DNA of 18,498 bases from UBA4421 sp002704225 (lineage in GTDB: Bacteria > Pseudomonadota > Gammaproteobacteria > Pseudomonadales > Azotimanducaceae). The notes beneath the pieces were generated by a model. The model saw only the letters and a program-made list of their open reading frames with translations. It had not been told where the DNA came from and did no database searches. This document shows, in pieces, positions 1 through 8,438 of this stretch. The stretch covers positions 1 to 18,498 of the forward strand of contig CACDWG010000024.1 in NCBI GenBank assembly GCA_902556425.1. Reading direction: 5' to 3'. How positions within the stretch are numbered: position 1 is the stretch's first letter; each line of letters starts with the position of its first letter. The position numbers and the translations under genes were made by a program.

Positions 1-56
1 CCATTAAAGTACAGCGGGACTTGAGGGCGTTACTCGAAGTGTTGAAGAAACTCTGA
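1..56 (+). CDS. 3' end of an unidentified upstream gene (partial)
   Basis: From base 3 one frame reads 17 codons (I-K-V-Q-R-D-L-R-A-L-L-E-V-L-K-K-L) to a TGA at 54-56. The other two forward frames stop earlier (TAA at 5-7, TGA at 22-24). The residues look like an amphipathic C-terminal helix rich in Leu, Lys and Arg. The 54-base gap to the next gene has no visible promoter or terminator, so this gene may be co-transcribed with the moxR-like gene. The fragment is too short to name a family, and it could also be chance readthrough. Confidence 0.35.
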   Translation, partial: IKVQRDLRALLEVLKKL

Positions 57-110
57 CTCCCTCAAAGGCACCGCATTCCCGACAAGCCAACATGGAAAAG
101 AGAGCTCTGC

Positions 111-959
111 ATGATTTTTGAAAGTACCGAATCCTATATTTCTACCGACGAACTGAGCATGGCGGTAGACGCGTCCGTGCGTTTGGAACGTCCTTTGTTA
201 ATCAAAGGTGAACCAGGCACGGGTAAAACCATGTTGGCGATCGAAGTCGCGAAGTCCCTCGGCATGCCGCTGCTCGAGTGGCACATCAAATCCACGACCA
301 AGGCGGTTAACGGTCTTTACGAATACGATGCTGTGTCGCGATTGCGCGACTCCCAGTTAGGTGATGATCGAGTCAACGACATCGCAAATTACATCAAGAA
401 GGGCAAGCTCTGGGAGGCCTTTGAGGCGGAAGAGCGTGTGGTTCTGCTGATCGACGAGATCGACAAAGCGGATATCGAGTTTCCAAACGATTTGCTGCAA
501 GAAATCGACCGAATGGAGTTTTTTGTTTACGAACTGGGCAAGACCATCAAGGCTAAGCACCGCCCCATCGTAATCATTACCTCGAACAATGAAAAAGAAC
601 TGCCAGACGCTTTCTTACGTCGCTGTTTCTTCCACTTCATTAACTTCCCAGATCGGGAAACCATGCAGCAAATCGTTGACGTGCATTTCCCTGCCGTGAA
701 GCAAGACATGGTCAAAGAAGCCATGGAGATTTTCTTCGATGTGCGCAAGGTGCCCGGCTTGAAGAAGAAACCGTCGACATCAGAGCTGATTGACTGGCTT
801 AAGCTGTTGATGGCCGATGATATCCCGGACGAGATTTTGACCAATCGAGACGCCAGCAAGGCGATTCCACCGCTGTACGGAGCGCTGGTTAAAAACGAGC
901 AGGATGTGCATCTGCTGGAACGTTTGGCATTTATGAACCGTCGAGACAGTCGAGGCTAA
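111..959 (+). CDS. MoxR-family AAA+ ATPase
   Basis: A 282-residue cytoplasmic AAA+ ATPase of the MoxR type, which hydrolyses ATP to remodel or activate client proteins with a VWA-domain partner. Visible motifs are Walker A GEPGTGKT at 33-40, Walker B VLLIDEID at 111-118, a sensor-1 segment ITSNN at 156-160, and an Arg-finger-like LRR at 169-171. Length fits a compact single-module ATPase. The ATG at 111 follows a purine-rich stretch (AAGAGAG) suitable as a ribosome binding site. The VWA gene starts three bases after the stop, the classic MoxR-VWA arrangement and strong support for joint function. The client cannot be read from this window. It resembles the ATPase that accompanies CoxE-like VWA proteins, but no CO dehydrogenase genes are nearby, so a Cox name is not justified. 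Confidence 0.9.
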   Translation: MIFESTESYISTDELSMAVDASVRLERPLLIKGEPGTGKTMLAIEVAKSLGMPLLEWHIKSTTKAVNGLYEYDAVSRLRDSQLGDDRVNDIANYIKKGKLWEAFEAEERVVLLIDEIDKADIEFPNDLLQEIDRMEFFVYELGKTIKAKHRPIVIITSNNEKELPDAFLRRCFFHFINFPDRETMQQIVDVHFPAVKQDMVKEAMEIFFDVRKVPGLKKKPSTSELIDWLKLLMADDIPDEILTNRDASKAIPPLYGALVKNEQDVHLLERLAFMNRRDSRG

Positions 960-962
960 ACC

Positions 963-2123
963 GTGCTGATTAATTTCTTTTTTACGCTACGCAAGTACAA
1001 GCTGCCGGTCACCATCCGGGAGCTTATGGATTTGCTGCAGGGGCTAAAGAGCCAACTGGTATATGCGAACCTAGACGATTTTTATCTTTTGAGCCGGACG
1101 GCCCTAGTCAAGGATGAGAAAAATTACGATAAGTTTGACCGCGCATTCAGTGCGTACTTTAAAGGTCTAGAAGATCTTCATGGTTTGCTGGAAAGCTTGA
1201 TCCCCGATGAGTGGCTACGGCACGAATTTGAAAAATCGCTGTCGCCAGAGGATCTGAAAGAAATTGAATCCTTGGGTGGGTTGGAAAAGCTCATCGAAGC
1301 GTTCAAGAAAGCCAAGGAAGAGGCGGAGTCAAAAGCCGGCGAAGAGGGCAAGGAAGGTGATGAGGGCAATGCCGAAAGAGAAGGGCAGAGTGGTCCCGGC
1401 GGTGTTGGTCGCGGCAAAAAGAAAAAAGCCAAAAAAGTATGGGATGAGCGGCAGTACAAGAACCTGGACGATTCGGTGGAACTTGGTACCCGGAACATCA
1501 AGATGGCGCTTCGTCGCCTGCGTAAGTTTGCGCGTACGGGTTCTGAGGAAGAGTTGGATATCGATCACACGATTCGCTCCACTGCCCACAACGGCGGCAT
1601 GCTAGACATCAAGATGCGACCCGAGCGTCGCAACACGGTCAAGGTGCTGTTGTTTTTGGACATTGGCGGATCCATGGATTCCCATGTGAAGGTCTGCGAA
1701 GAGCTGTTCTCCGCATCACGCACGGAATTCAAGCACTTGGAGAGCTTCTACTTCCACAATTTCGTTTACGAATCGGTATGGAAGGATAACCGTCGTCGCA
1801 TGAGCGAACGCTTGTCGACACTGGAGATCCTGAACAAGTACAGCCAAGACTACAAAGTGGTCTTTGTTGGGGATGCAACCATGGCACCCTATGAGATTAC
1901 TCATGCGGGCGGCAGCGTTGAGCACTGGAACGAAGAGCCCGGTGCAGCGTGGATGGAACGCTTTAGTGAAATATACGACAAAGTGATATGGCTGAATCCA
2001 ACGCCTCAGGAAACTTGGGAATATTCGTCATCTGTGATGATGACCCAAGAGTTGGTTGGCGGAAACATGTACCCTTTGACCATCAAGGGTCTTGAAGAGG
2101 GCATGAGCCAACTGTCCAAGTAG
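963..2123 (+). CDS. VWA-domain (CoxE-like) partner of the MoxR ATPase
   Basis: A 386-residue protein with no signal peptide or membrane segment. Residues 1-115 form a helical N-terminal domain and 116-158 a charged Lys/Glu/Gly-rich linker (low complexity, probably flexible). From about 226 to the end is a von Willebrand A fold. The metal site (MIDAS) motif is DIGGSMD at 233-239, with Gly where the textbook DxSxS motif has its first Ser; I recall the same variant in other CoxE-like proteins. Start is GTG 963, with GAGG at 952-955 seven bases upstream. It follows the moxR-like stop by three bases, so the two are almost certainly translated together. Expected role: an adaptor that joins the ATPase to its client, possibly for metal insertion or complex assembly. 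The specific process is unknown. Confidence 0.85.
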   Translation: MLINFFFTLRKYKLPVTIRELMDLLQGLKSQLVYANLDDFYLLSRTALVKDEKNYDKFDRAFSAYFKGLEDLHGLLESLIPDEWLRHEFEKSLSPEDLKEIESLGGLEKLIEAFKKAKEEAESKAGEEGKEGDEGNAEREGQSGPGGVGRGKKKKAKKVWDERQYKNLDDSVELGTRNIKMALRRLRKFARTGSEEELDIDHTIRSTAHNGGMLDIKMRPERRNTVKVLLFLDIGGSMDSHVKVCEELFSASRTEFKHLESFYFHNFVYESVWKDNRRRMSERLSTLEILNKYSQDYKVVFVGDATMAPYEITHAGGSVEHWNEEPGAAWMERFSEIYDKVIWLNPTPQETWEYSSSVMMTQELVGGNMYPLTIKGLEEGMSQLSK

Positions 2124-2250
2124 CACGGTAATCATGTATGGGTACCGCAGCGGTCTTGTTGTGGTCGGTTGGGTTAGCCCAGCAAGGGTTTAAGAGATGT
2201 TTCCGGTGGCCTAACAGCGAGTGAACGGGACGAGTGAACCTAAGGTCGTT

Positions 2251-5200
2251 ATGACAGCCTCAAGCCAAGCCGGAGTCATGCGGCGCGATGTATTCAAGCT
2301 CGCGCGCATGCCTGCTGGTGACAAAGCTGATGGCCTGACGAAGGCCTCGGCTGAACTCTATTCGCGTCGGCAAATGCTCGCCAATACGCTGGACAAAACG
2401 CCAGCGGCCGGGCTGCCTGTCAGCGATGAAGCGAGCAAAATCCTCAAGCTGATCAAGCAAAACCAAGTGGTGATTGTTGCCGGGGAAACCGGTTCCGGAA
2501 AAACCACGCAACTGCCTAAAATTTGCCTGCAAGCAGGCCTTGGGGCGTCAGGGGTCATCGGTCATACCCAACCCCGTCGGATCGCTGCCCGCACGGTGGC
2601 CCAGCGCATCGCCCAAGAGACCGGAGCGGAAATCGGGCGCGAAGTCGGGTATTCGGTGCGTTTTTCCGATCAAAGCCAAGACGAAACCCTGATCAAGGTG
2701 ATGACTGACGGCCTGTTGTTGGCAGAGATTCGTCAGGATCGTTTTCTCGAGAAGTACGATGTCATCATCGTTGATGAAGCTCACGAACGCAGTTTGAATA
2801 TCGATTTTTTGTTGGGTTACCTGCAGCGCTTGATCAAAAAGCGTCGAGATTTGAAAGTGATCGTGACCAGCGCGACCATCGACGTACAGCGTTTTTCCGA
2901 GTATTTCGGTGGTGCACCGGTGGTTGAGGTAGGCGGCCGCACGTTTCCTGTAGAGGTGGAGTATCGCGGACAAGGCGAGGACTCTGAACATCAACTGGTT
3001 TCGGTGCTGGAAGAGATCGATGCGAAGCCATTAGGCAATGCTCGAGACGTGCTGGTGTTTTTCTCCGGCGAGCGGGAGATCTTTGATGCGGCTCGGCAAT
3101 TGCGCAAACATTTCGTCGACCGCTTCGAAATCCTTCCGCTTTACGCAAGGCTGTCTGTGGCCGATCAGCGTCGAGTCTTTACCTCATCCTCTGCTCGCCG
3201 GCGGATCGTACTGGCCACTAATGTCGCGGAGACATCGCTGACGGTACCCAATATCGGTTACGTCGTGGATAGCGGTTTGGCACGTGTTGGGCGCTACAGC
3301 TATCGCTCGAAACTGCAGCGGTTGCCCGTGGAACCGATCAGTCAGGCAAGCGCGAATCAGCGCAAGGGTCGCTGCGGCCGGATTGCTCCCGGCGTGTGTT
3401 TCCGGCTATACGACGAAAACGATTTTCTTTCTCGGCCAGAATTCACGGATGCGGAAATTCGTCGCGTTAATCTCGCCTCTGTGGTGCTGCAAATGCAGGC
3501 ACTTGGGCTTGGTGACATACATCGCTTTCCCTTTATTGATCCGCCGGAACCCAAGGCGATAAAGGATGCCGAACGCTTGTTGGAGGAACTGCGAGCCATC
3601 AATGCGGGGAAGCTAACACCTCTCGGTCGAAAGATGGCCCGCATGCCCGTTGATCCACGCTTGGGTGCGATGTTAGTGGCCTCCGGTGATCAAGGCTGCC
3701 TGTCCGAGATGTTGATTATCGCTTCGGCTTTAGCCGTGCAAGATGTGCGTGAGCGGCCGATGGAAAAAGCCCAGGCAGCGGATAGGGCTCATGAAATGTT
3801 TTTGGATGAACAGTCGGATTTTTTAACCTATTTGAATCTGTGGCGTTGGATCGAAAAACTCCGCGATGAGCTGACGAACAGCCGTTGGCAAACGGCGCTG
3901 CGTAAGCGCTTTATCAATCCCATGCGGGTCAGGGAATGGCGCGAAATTCATCGGCAAATCAAGCGTGTCTGTGCTGAGTTGGGGTTAAGCGTCAACAGTG
4001 CACCGGCAAACTATCAACAAATTCACGAAGCCATTCTTGTCGGCTCCCTTAGCCAGATTGCCCAGCACGAAGAGCGCGGAAAGTATTTGGGCGCGCGAAA
4101 TCAACGCATGAACATTTTCCCGGGCTCGGGGTTGGCGAAACGAACACCCAAATGGCTGGTTGCTGCGGAGATTGTAGAAACGCGACGGGTTTTTGCCCGC
4201 GGCGTCGCGGCCATAGAAAGTCGTTGGATTGAAGCCCATGCCCAGCACTTGGTGCGGCGGCGGAGCAGCGATCCGGTCTGGAGCGTCAAGCGTGGGGAGG
4301 TGATTGCTTATGAACGCGTTTCGCTTTATGGATTGGTGCTGGCCGAGCGTCGGCCTGTTGCCTACTACTCCGTGGACCCGGACTTCTGCCGTGACCAGCT
4401 CATTCGCGAGGGTCTTGTTCGTGGCGGCGTTCAAGATCCGCCCGCGTTCCTGCGCCACAATCTGGAACTGACCGCCCAAATTTTAGATGCCGAGGCGAAG
4501 GGGCGTCGGCGCGATTTGTTGATCAGCGATGAAGACCTGTATGCGAAATACGCAGCACTCATTCCCAAGCGGATAGGCCGAGTCAGCGACTTGCGACATT
4601 GGTTTAAAAAGCTGTCCAAGGCCAATAAAGAGCAGCTGTTTTTTACAGAAGATTCCCTGCTCAGACGGGCAGATGCTCTGCTGGAGGCAAGCGATTTTCC
4701 GCCCGAGCTGGAACTGGGTGGCCTGCAGTTACCCCTGAGCTACCGCTTCGCGCCTGGACAGAACGATGACGGGATTACGGTCACCATTCCTGCCGGTGTG
4801 CTGCAAAGCATCAGCGCCCAGTCACTGGAGTGGTCGGTGCCGGGCATGTTGCCTGCGGTGGTTGAGCATTGGCTGCGCACACTACCCAAGGCCAAGCGCA
4901 AAACCTTGGCTCCCTTACCGGAAAAACTTGAGGCGCTGACTTCTCGCCTGCTGCGTCCGGATACCTACCGGCAGGGGCGTTTACTTTCTGTTTTGACGAC
5001 ACTGCTTCGTGACCTGTATCGGCTACAGGTGGGTGCCGAAGACTGGGATGTCGAACGCATACCCGAACATTTACGCCTGTGCTGCAAGGTCGTTGATGAA
5101 AATGGATCGGTGTTAGGGGCTGGTCGAGACCTGCAGGAACTGAAAGGCAAACTCAGCGGGGAAGCGACACCTGCCCAGACGGATTTTTCCGAATACGAGC

Positions 5201-6138
5201 GACGTGGGATTCAGGAATTTCCTGAGTCATTGAGAGACCATGTCGTACTGCAAACCGGCAGTGGACCCACCATGGGGTTCCCCGGCCTGCGTTACGTGGC
5301 GCCCACGCAAACAAATCAAGGCGGTAAGGGGGGCGTCAAAAGCCGAGTCGATGTGGCCATCTTCCCCACGGTGACAGAGCGAGAGGCATCGAATCGACAG
5401 GGCTATGCGCAATTGGCGCTGCAGTCGTTGGGCAAGCCGGCGCAGTTTTTCAGGCGGGAATTAGGCAAACAAAAACAGCTCGGCCTGTACTTTGCGTCTA
5501 TGGGGAATGCCGACGCTTTAGCGGAGCAGCTGATGCTTAGCGTGGCCTGGTACTGCTATTTTGACGGTCAGATTCTGCCGACTACCCGTCAGGAGTTTGA
5601 CGCGCGTATGACGGCTCGGCGGGGTGCCTTGGCCGAGGTGTTTCAATTGACCTTGTCCAGCTTCGAGGCGGTGCTCAAACTGCGATTTGACATCATTCGC
5701 GAGCTGGAGCATCTGCAATCGCCGGGTCTTGCTCCCAGCGTGGAGGACTTGCATGCTCAGCTGGCACGCTTGGTGCCCAAGGATGTGCTGTTGATAACCC
5801 CATGGCGATACCTGCCCAGTCTGCCGTACTATCTGCAGGGTTTAAGATATCGCTTAGCGCAACTGCGTGGCCACGTGCCAAAGGATCGATCTTTGATGCA
5901 GCAAGTCGCGCCTTTGCAACAACGGCTAGAGGCCATCAAGGCCACTGAGCTACACAACCCGGTCAATGATGCGGAACTGCATTTTTTCTTGCAGGAGTTA
6001 CGATTGAAACTGTTTGCGGAACCCATTGCGCAGCAAAAGCGACCCCAGCCAGCTTTTTCCGGTACGGGCTGGAAAGTGTCGTTGAAGCGAGTGGACGAAA
6101 AGATTCGTGTTGAGGAACAGCGCGTTGGTTTGGCATAG
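2251..6138 (+). CDS. hrpA: ATP-dependent RNA helicase HrpA (DEAH box)
   Basis: About 1295 residues, close to the 1300 of E. coli HrpA. This cytoplasmic DEAH helicase has been linked to mRNA processing and to clearing stalled ribosomes. From the ATG at 2251: Walker A GETGSGKTT at 78-86, DEAH at 175-178, SAT (motif III) at 207-209, and motif VI QRKGRCGR at 370-377. These are followed by the helicase-associated domains and a long HrpA-type C-terminal region (DUF3418), whose presence separates HrpA from the shorter HrpB. I chose ATG 2251 because AAGG at 2242-2245 lies five bases upstream. An in-frame GTG at 2221, just after an in-frame TAA at 2212-2214, would add ten residues but lacks a clear ribosome binding site. 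The gene stands alone, 127 bases after the VWA gene. No key motif is missing. Confidence 0.95.
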   Translation: MTASSQAGVMRRDVFKLARMPAGDKADGLTKASAELYSRRQMLANTLDKTPAAGLPVSDEASKILKLIKQNQVVIVAGETGSGKTTQLPKICLQAGLGASGVIGHTQPRRIAARTVAQRIAQETGAEIGREVGYSVRFSDQSQDETLIKVMTDGLLLAEIRQDRFLEKYDVIIVDEAHERSLNIDFLLGYLQRLIKKRRDLKVIVTSATIDVQRFSEYFGGAPVVEVGGRTFPVEVEYRGQGEDSEHQLVSVLEEIDAKPLGNARDVLVFFSGEREIFDAARQLRKHFVDRFEILPLYARLSVADQRRVFTSSSARRRIVLATNVAETSLTVPNIGYVVDSGLARVGRYSYRSKLQRLPVEPISQASANQRKGRCGRIAPGVCFRLYDENDFLSRPEFTDAEIRRVNLASVVLQMQALGLGDIHRFPFIDPPEPKAIKDAERLLEELRAINAGKLTPLGRKMARMPVDPRLGAMLVASGDQGCLSEMLIIASALAVQDVRERPMEKAQAADRAHEMFLDEQSDFLTYLNLWRWIEKLRDELTNSRWQTALRKRFINPMRVREWREIHRQIKRVCAELGLSVNSAPANYQQIHEAILVGSLSQIAQHEERGKYLGARNQRMNIFPGSGLAKRTPKWLVAAEIVETRRVFARGVAAIESRWIEAHAQHLVRRRSSDPVWSVKRGEVIAYERVSLYGLVLAERRPVAYYSVDPDFCRDQLIREGLVRGGVQDPPAFLRHNLELTAQILDAEAKGRRRDLLISDEDLYAKYAALIPKRIGRVSDLRHWFKKLSKANKEQLFFTEDSLLRRADALLEASDFPPELELGGLQLPLSYRFAPGQNDDGITVTIPAGVLQSISAQSLEWSVPGMLPAVVEHWLRTLPKAKRKTLAPLPEKLEALTSRLLRPDTYRQGRLLSVLTTLLRDLYRLQVGAEDWDVERIPEHLRLCCKVVDENGSVLGAGRDLQELKGKLSGEATPAQTDFSEYERRGIQEFPESLRDHVVLQTGSGPTMGFPGLRYVAPTQTNQGGKGGVKSRVDVAIFPTVTEREASNRQGYAQLALQSLGKPAQFFRRELGKQKQLGLYFASMGNADALAEQLMLSVAWYCYFDGQILPTTRQEFDARMTARRGALAEVFQLTLSSFEAVLKLRFDIIRELEHLQSPGLAPSVEDLHAQLARLVPKDVLLITPWRYLPSLPYYLQGLRYRLAQLRGHVPKDRSLMQQVAPLQQRLEAIKATELHNPVNDAELHFFLQELRLKLFAEPIAQQKRPQPAFSGTGWKVSLKRVDEKIRVEEQRVGLA

Positions 6139-6145
6139 CGCGAGA

Positions 6146-6165
6146 GCGTTTGTGTGCGTTTGTGC
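6146..6165 (+). repeat. Two-copy 10-bp tandem repeat after hrpA
   Basis: The unit GCGTTTGTGT/C occurs twice in direct succession, starting eight bases after the hrpA stop. The copies match at nine of ten positions. No function is apparent. It lies in the 79-base gap before the PP2C gene, which otherwise shows no clear promoter or terminator. Confidence 0.5.
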
Positions 6166-6217
6166 GGCAATCGTTGAGGCCGGGCCAGTGGGCCTACCCC
6201 AAGAGTAGAGGTTTGAT

Positions 6218-7342
6218 GTGAAAGTGTTTTTGCTGTCTGCGGATGACCATACTCATGACGCCCTTTTGATCTTGCAAGGGGCAGGGTACAACTGCGAGGT
6301 CGTGGGCAGCGCCCAACAGATTCCGGTTCACGAAGGTAACGGGTTGATCGCCGTACTGTGCCAGAGCCCTGAGGCCTTGTTGGAATGCCACCATCCGGCC
6401 ATGGTGCCAATTTTGTTCAGTAACGACGCGTTGGGCGTGGAAGACATGCTACAGGGGCTTAGCAACGGCGCGGCAGATTGCTGGTCGATGACCATGCCCG
6501 CTGAGCAGATCAAGGAGCGGGGTGAGAGTCTGATGACGCGCCTTCAGCGCACTCATCAGGCAACACAGCGAGCGGCCCAGGAGGGCGAGGCGGCTGCCCG
6601 GCTATCGAGTTTGGAAAAAGAACTGCACGATGACCAGCGGGCCGGTCAAGGTATTCAGCTAGGCATGTTGCCCGCACAGCATAAACAGATGGATCGTTAC
6701 TGTTTCTCCCGTTGGGTACAGCCCTCGTTGATGCTGAGCGGGGACTTTATCGACTATTTCCCGCTGCAAGAACGCTACTTGGCCTGCTTTTTGGCGGACG
6801 TGGCAGGCCACGGTGCCTCTTCTGCCTTATTGACGGTGATGCTGAAAAACATTTCCTGGCGGTTGCAGCAAAAATTCGGCATGCCTCAGTTTGAGTCGCC
6901 GGGAAATATGTTGAGCTGGATCAATGACACGCTGATTGGGCAGGGTATTGAAAAACACGTTGCCATGTTTTTAGGCATCATCGACAAAGAAACTCAGACG
7001 CTGCACTACAGTATGGCGGCGCAATACCCGCCGGCGTTGCTACGGTCTGCCGACGGCGCATCGACCGCGCTGCTGCAGGAGGCAAAACCCTTGGGGCTGT
7101 TTCCCAATGTCTCCTACGTCTCTGATCGAGTCGCCTTTCCCCAGGGCAGTACTTTGTTCGTTTTTTCCGATGGAGCAATGGACTGCCTACCCGCTGCGGA
7201 GCTTGACGATAAAGAGATCGAGCTTCAGGCACTGGTAGAAACAATGCCAGAGCCGGCGAAGCTTTGGAGTCGGTTGTGCGAATCGCTGAAAAACTTGGAC
7301 GATGTGAGTTTGCTGGCTGTACAGCACCAAGGATCGGCGTAA
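6218..7342 (+). CDS. PP2C (SpoIIE/RsbU-type) phosphatase with degenerate receiver domain
   Basis: A 374-residue cytoplasmic protein. Residues 1-105 have a CheY-like outline (VFLLSADD strand, then alternating helices and strands). Residues 106-145 are a Gln/Glu/Arg-rich coiled-coil-like linker, and about 146-372 a metal-dependent PP2C domain of the SpoIIE class. Metal ligands appear intact: GDFID (D176, D179), ADVAGHG (D194), SDG (D318) and DD at 361-362. The receiver keeps the N-terminal Asp pair (D9, D10) but has no Asp in the third strand (LIAVLCQS, 43-50) and no Lys-Pro pair near 93-94, so it probably cannot be phosphorylated. GTG 6218 follows AGAGG (6207-6211) by six bases. The STAS gene lies 39 bases downstream. 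By analogy with pseudomonad HsbR/HsbA, it would dephosphorylate that STAS protein; this pairing is inferred. Confidence 0.87.
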   Translation: MKVFLLSADDHTHDALLILQGAGYNCEVVGSAQQIPVHEGNGLIAVLCQSPEALLECHHPAMVPILFSNDALGVEDMLQGLSNGAADCWSMTMPAEQIKERGESLMTRLQRTHQATQRAAQEGEAAARLSSLEKELHDDQRAGQGIQLGMLPAQHKQMDRYCFSRWVQPSLMLSGDFIDYFPLQERYLACFLADVAGHGASSALLTVMLKNISWRLQQKFGMPQFESPGNMLSWINDTLIGQGIEKHVAMFLGIIDKETQTLHYSMAAQYPPALLRSADGASTALLQEAKPLGLFPNVSYVSDRVAFPQGSTLFVFSDGAMDCLPAAELDDKEIELQALVETMPEPAKLWSRLCESLKNLDDVSLLAVQHQGSA

Positions 7343-7381
7343 TATCTGCGGCTCAGATGAGGCGAGATAGGGAGGCCTCCC

Positions 7382-7915
7382 GTGCATAGCAGTATTCGTG
7401 CCGGTGATTTTCAGGGTACACACGTCTTACGTTTTCTTGGTGATGTCCGAGTGACGCTGTGCGGGGCGTTAGACGCCTATTGCGAGCGAATGGTGAAGGA
7501 TCCAGATTTTCACGCGGTCGTGATAGATCTTGAGCAGACAGAAAATTTAGACAGCACTGCCTTGGGCTGCCTGGCACGCTTATCGATTCGCGTGAAAAAG
7601 CTCAATCAGCGCGTGCCAACCTTGATATGCAATTCAAGCAACCTGAAACGAATCTTGTCGAGTATGGGATTCCACGATGTCTTCATGATCGTAGACCGAG
7701 CCGCCTACGACGCGCTCTCCCTGCCAGCCCTGCCCGAGGGGATCGAGTTGCCTGCGGGTACGGATCTCGCCATCGAAAGCACGCGTGCGCGAGTCATCGC
7801 CGCTCACAAGCAGCTTATGGCTTTAAATGACACGAATGCTGAAACCTTCAAAGATCTGGTGGATGCGTTAGAGCAAGAGCAGAGGGACGGCGTTCTGCCC
7901 TCGAATGAAGCCTAG
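7382..7915 (+). CDS. STAS-domain anti-sigma-factor antagonist
   Basis: A 177-residue cytoplasmic protein with an N-terminal STAS domain (about 10-110). The phosphorylation-loop motif is D-S-T-A-L-G at 57-62, with Ser58 the likely phospho-acceptor. In this family the unphosphorylated form binds an anti-sigma factor or another effector and releases its target. Residues about 115-177 form an extra, mostly helical tail that bacilli SpoIIAA/RsbV proteins lack; I do not recognise its function. Start is GTG 7382, with a good ribosome binding site AGGGAGG (7369-7375) six bases upstream. It follows the PP2C phosphatase gene by 39 bases, so the pair likely forms a phosphatase/substrate switch. No kinase or anti-sigma gene is in the window. 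HsbA-like is the closest guess. Confidence 0.85.
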   Translation: MHSSIRAGDFQGTHVLRFLGDVRVTLCGALDAYCERMVKDPDFHAVVIDLEQTENLDSTALGCLARLSIRVKKLNQRVPTLICNSSNLKRILSSMGFHDVFMIVDRAAYDALSLPALPEGIELPAGTDLAIESTRARVIAAHKQLMALNDTNAETFKDLVDALEQEQRDGVLPSNEA

Positions 7916-7979
7916 CCTTGCCACACATTCCGGCTCCCAGCGACGGCCAGTTCCTATCAGAAAGGCCTACAGGACTGTT

Positions 7980-8438
7980 CTAGGGGCGTTGGGCCTTGGC
8001 ATGCAGTTTCGCCTCAATGAAGCGGCTGTGGCTTAAATAGAGTAGGTCCGAGGCGCGACGAATCGTGTGTTCTTCAAACTTGTCGATTCGGTCATCGGCG
8101 AGTGCCAGTTGCCATAACGCGCATATCACTTGAAACCGTGCTTCTTCGTCTAAGTGCTCGTTGAGAAAACTGGTGTATGGATGCAGGCCCACATTCTCAT
8201 TCAGGCGCGCCCGGGCGTCTTCGATTAGGGCTTCGATTTTTTCGGGGCTGAGGCCATACAGGTCAGAGAGCAGGCGACGCATCGTGAGTAGCTCGGTCTC
8301 GCCAACGTCGTGATCAGACCATGAAACCTCGAGCATCAAGGAAGCGGCGGCCAAATCCGTTTCTATTTCAGGCTCCTCAGAAGCTTCTTGGCTACTGAAC
8401 AGGGAACGCAACTTATCCAGCACGCTGTAATGCTCCAT
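7980..8438 (-). CDS. TerB-like protein (tellurite resistance TerB family fold)
   Basis: A 152-residue, mostly helical, acidic cytoplasmic protein. It carries two copies of an acidic helix-turn pattern typical of the TerB fold: W-S-D-H-D-V-G-E-T-E at 40-49 and A-D-D-R-I-D-K-F-E-E at 114-123. Residues 15-28 are a Ser/Glu-rich low-complexity stretch. Read on the minus strand, it starts 26 bases before dusA ends, so translation is probably coupled; the start has no clear ribosome binding site of its own. No other ter genes are nearby, so a tellurite role is not supported and the function is unknown. The 64-base gap to the convergent STAS gene shows no clear terminator on either strand. Confidence 0.75.
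   Translation of the reverse strand: MEHYSVLDKLRSLFSSQEASEEPEIETDLAAASLMLEVSWSDHDVGETELLTMRRLLSDLYGLSPEKIEALIEDARARLNENVGLHPYTSFLNEHLDEEARFQVICALWQLALADDRIDKFEEHTIRRASDLLYLSHSRFIEAKLHAKAQRP

Noticed and set aside
2124..2250. A promoter for hrpA in the VWA-hrpA gap
   Set aside because: Candidate -10 and -35 hexamers match poorly (about three of six each), so I did not annotate one.
5829..6410. A 193-codon minus-strand frame across the hrpA end and PP2C start
   Set aside because: It overlaps two well-supported genes, has Ser/Arg/Pro-rich composition without a recognisable domain, and no plausible ribosome site was found.
7980..8438. A tellurite resistance locus
   Set aside because: Only a single TerB-fold gene is present, coupled to dusA. 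No terA, terC, terD or terZ genes are in the window.
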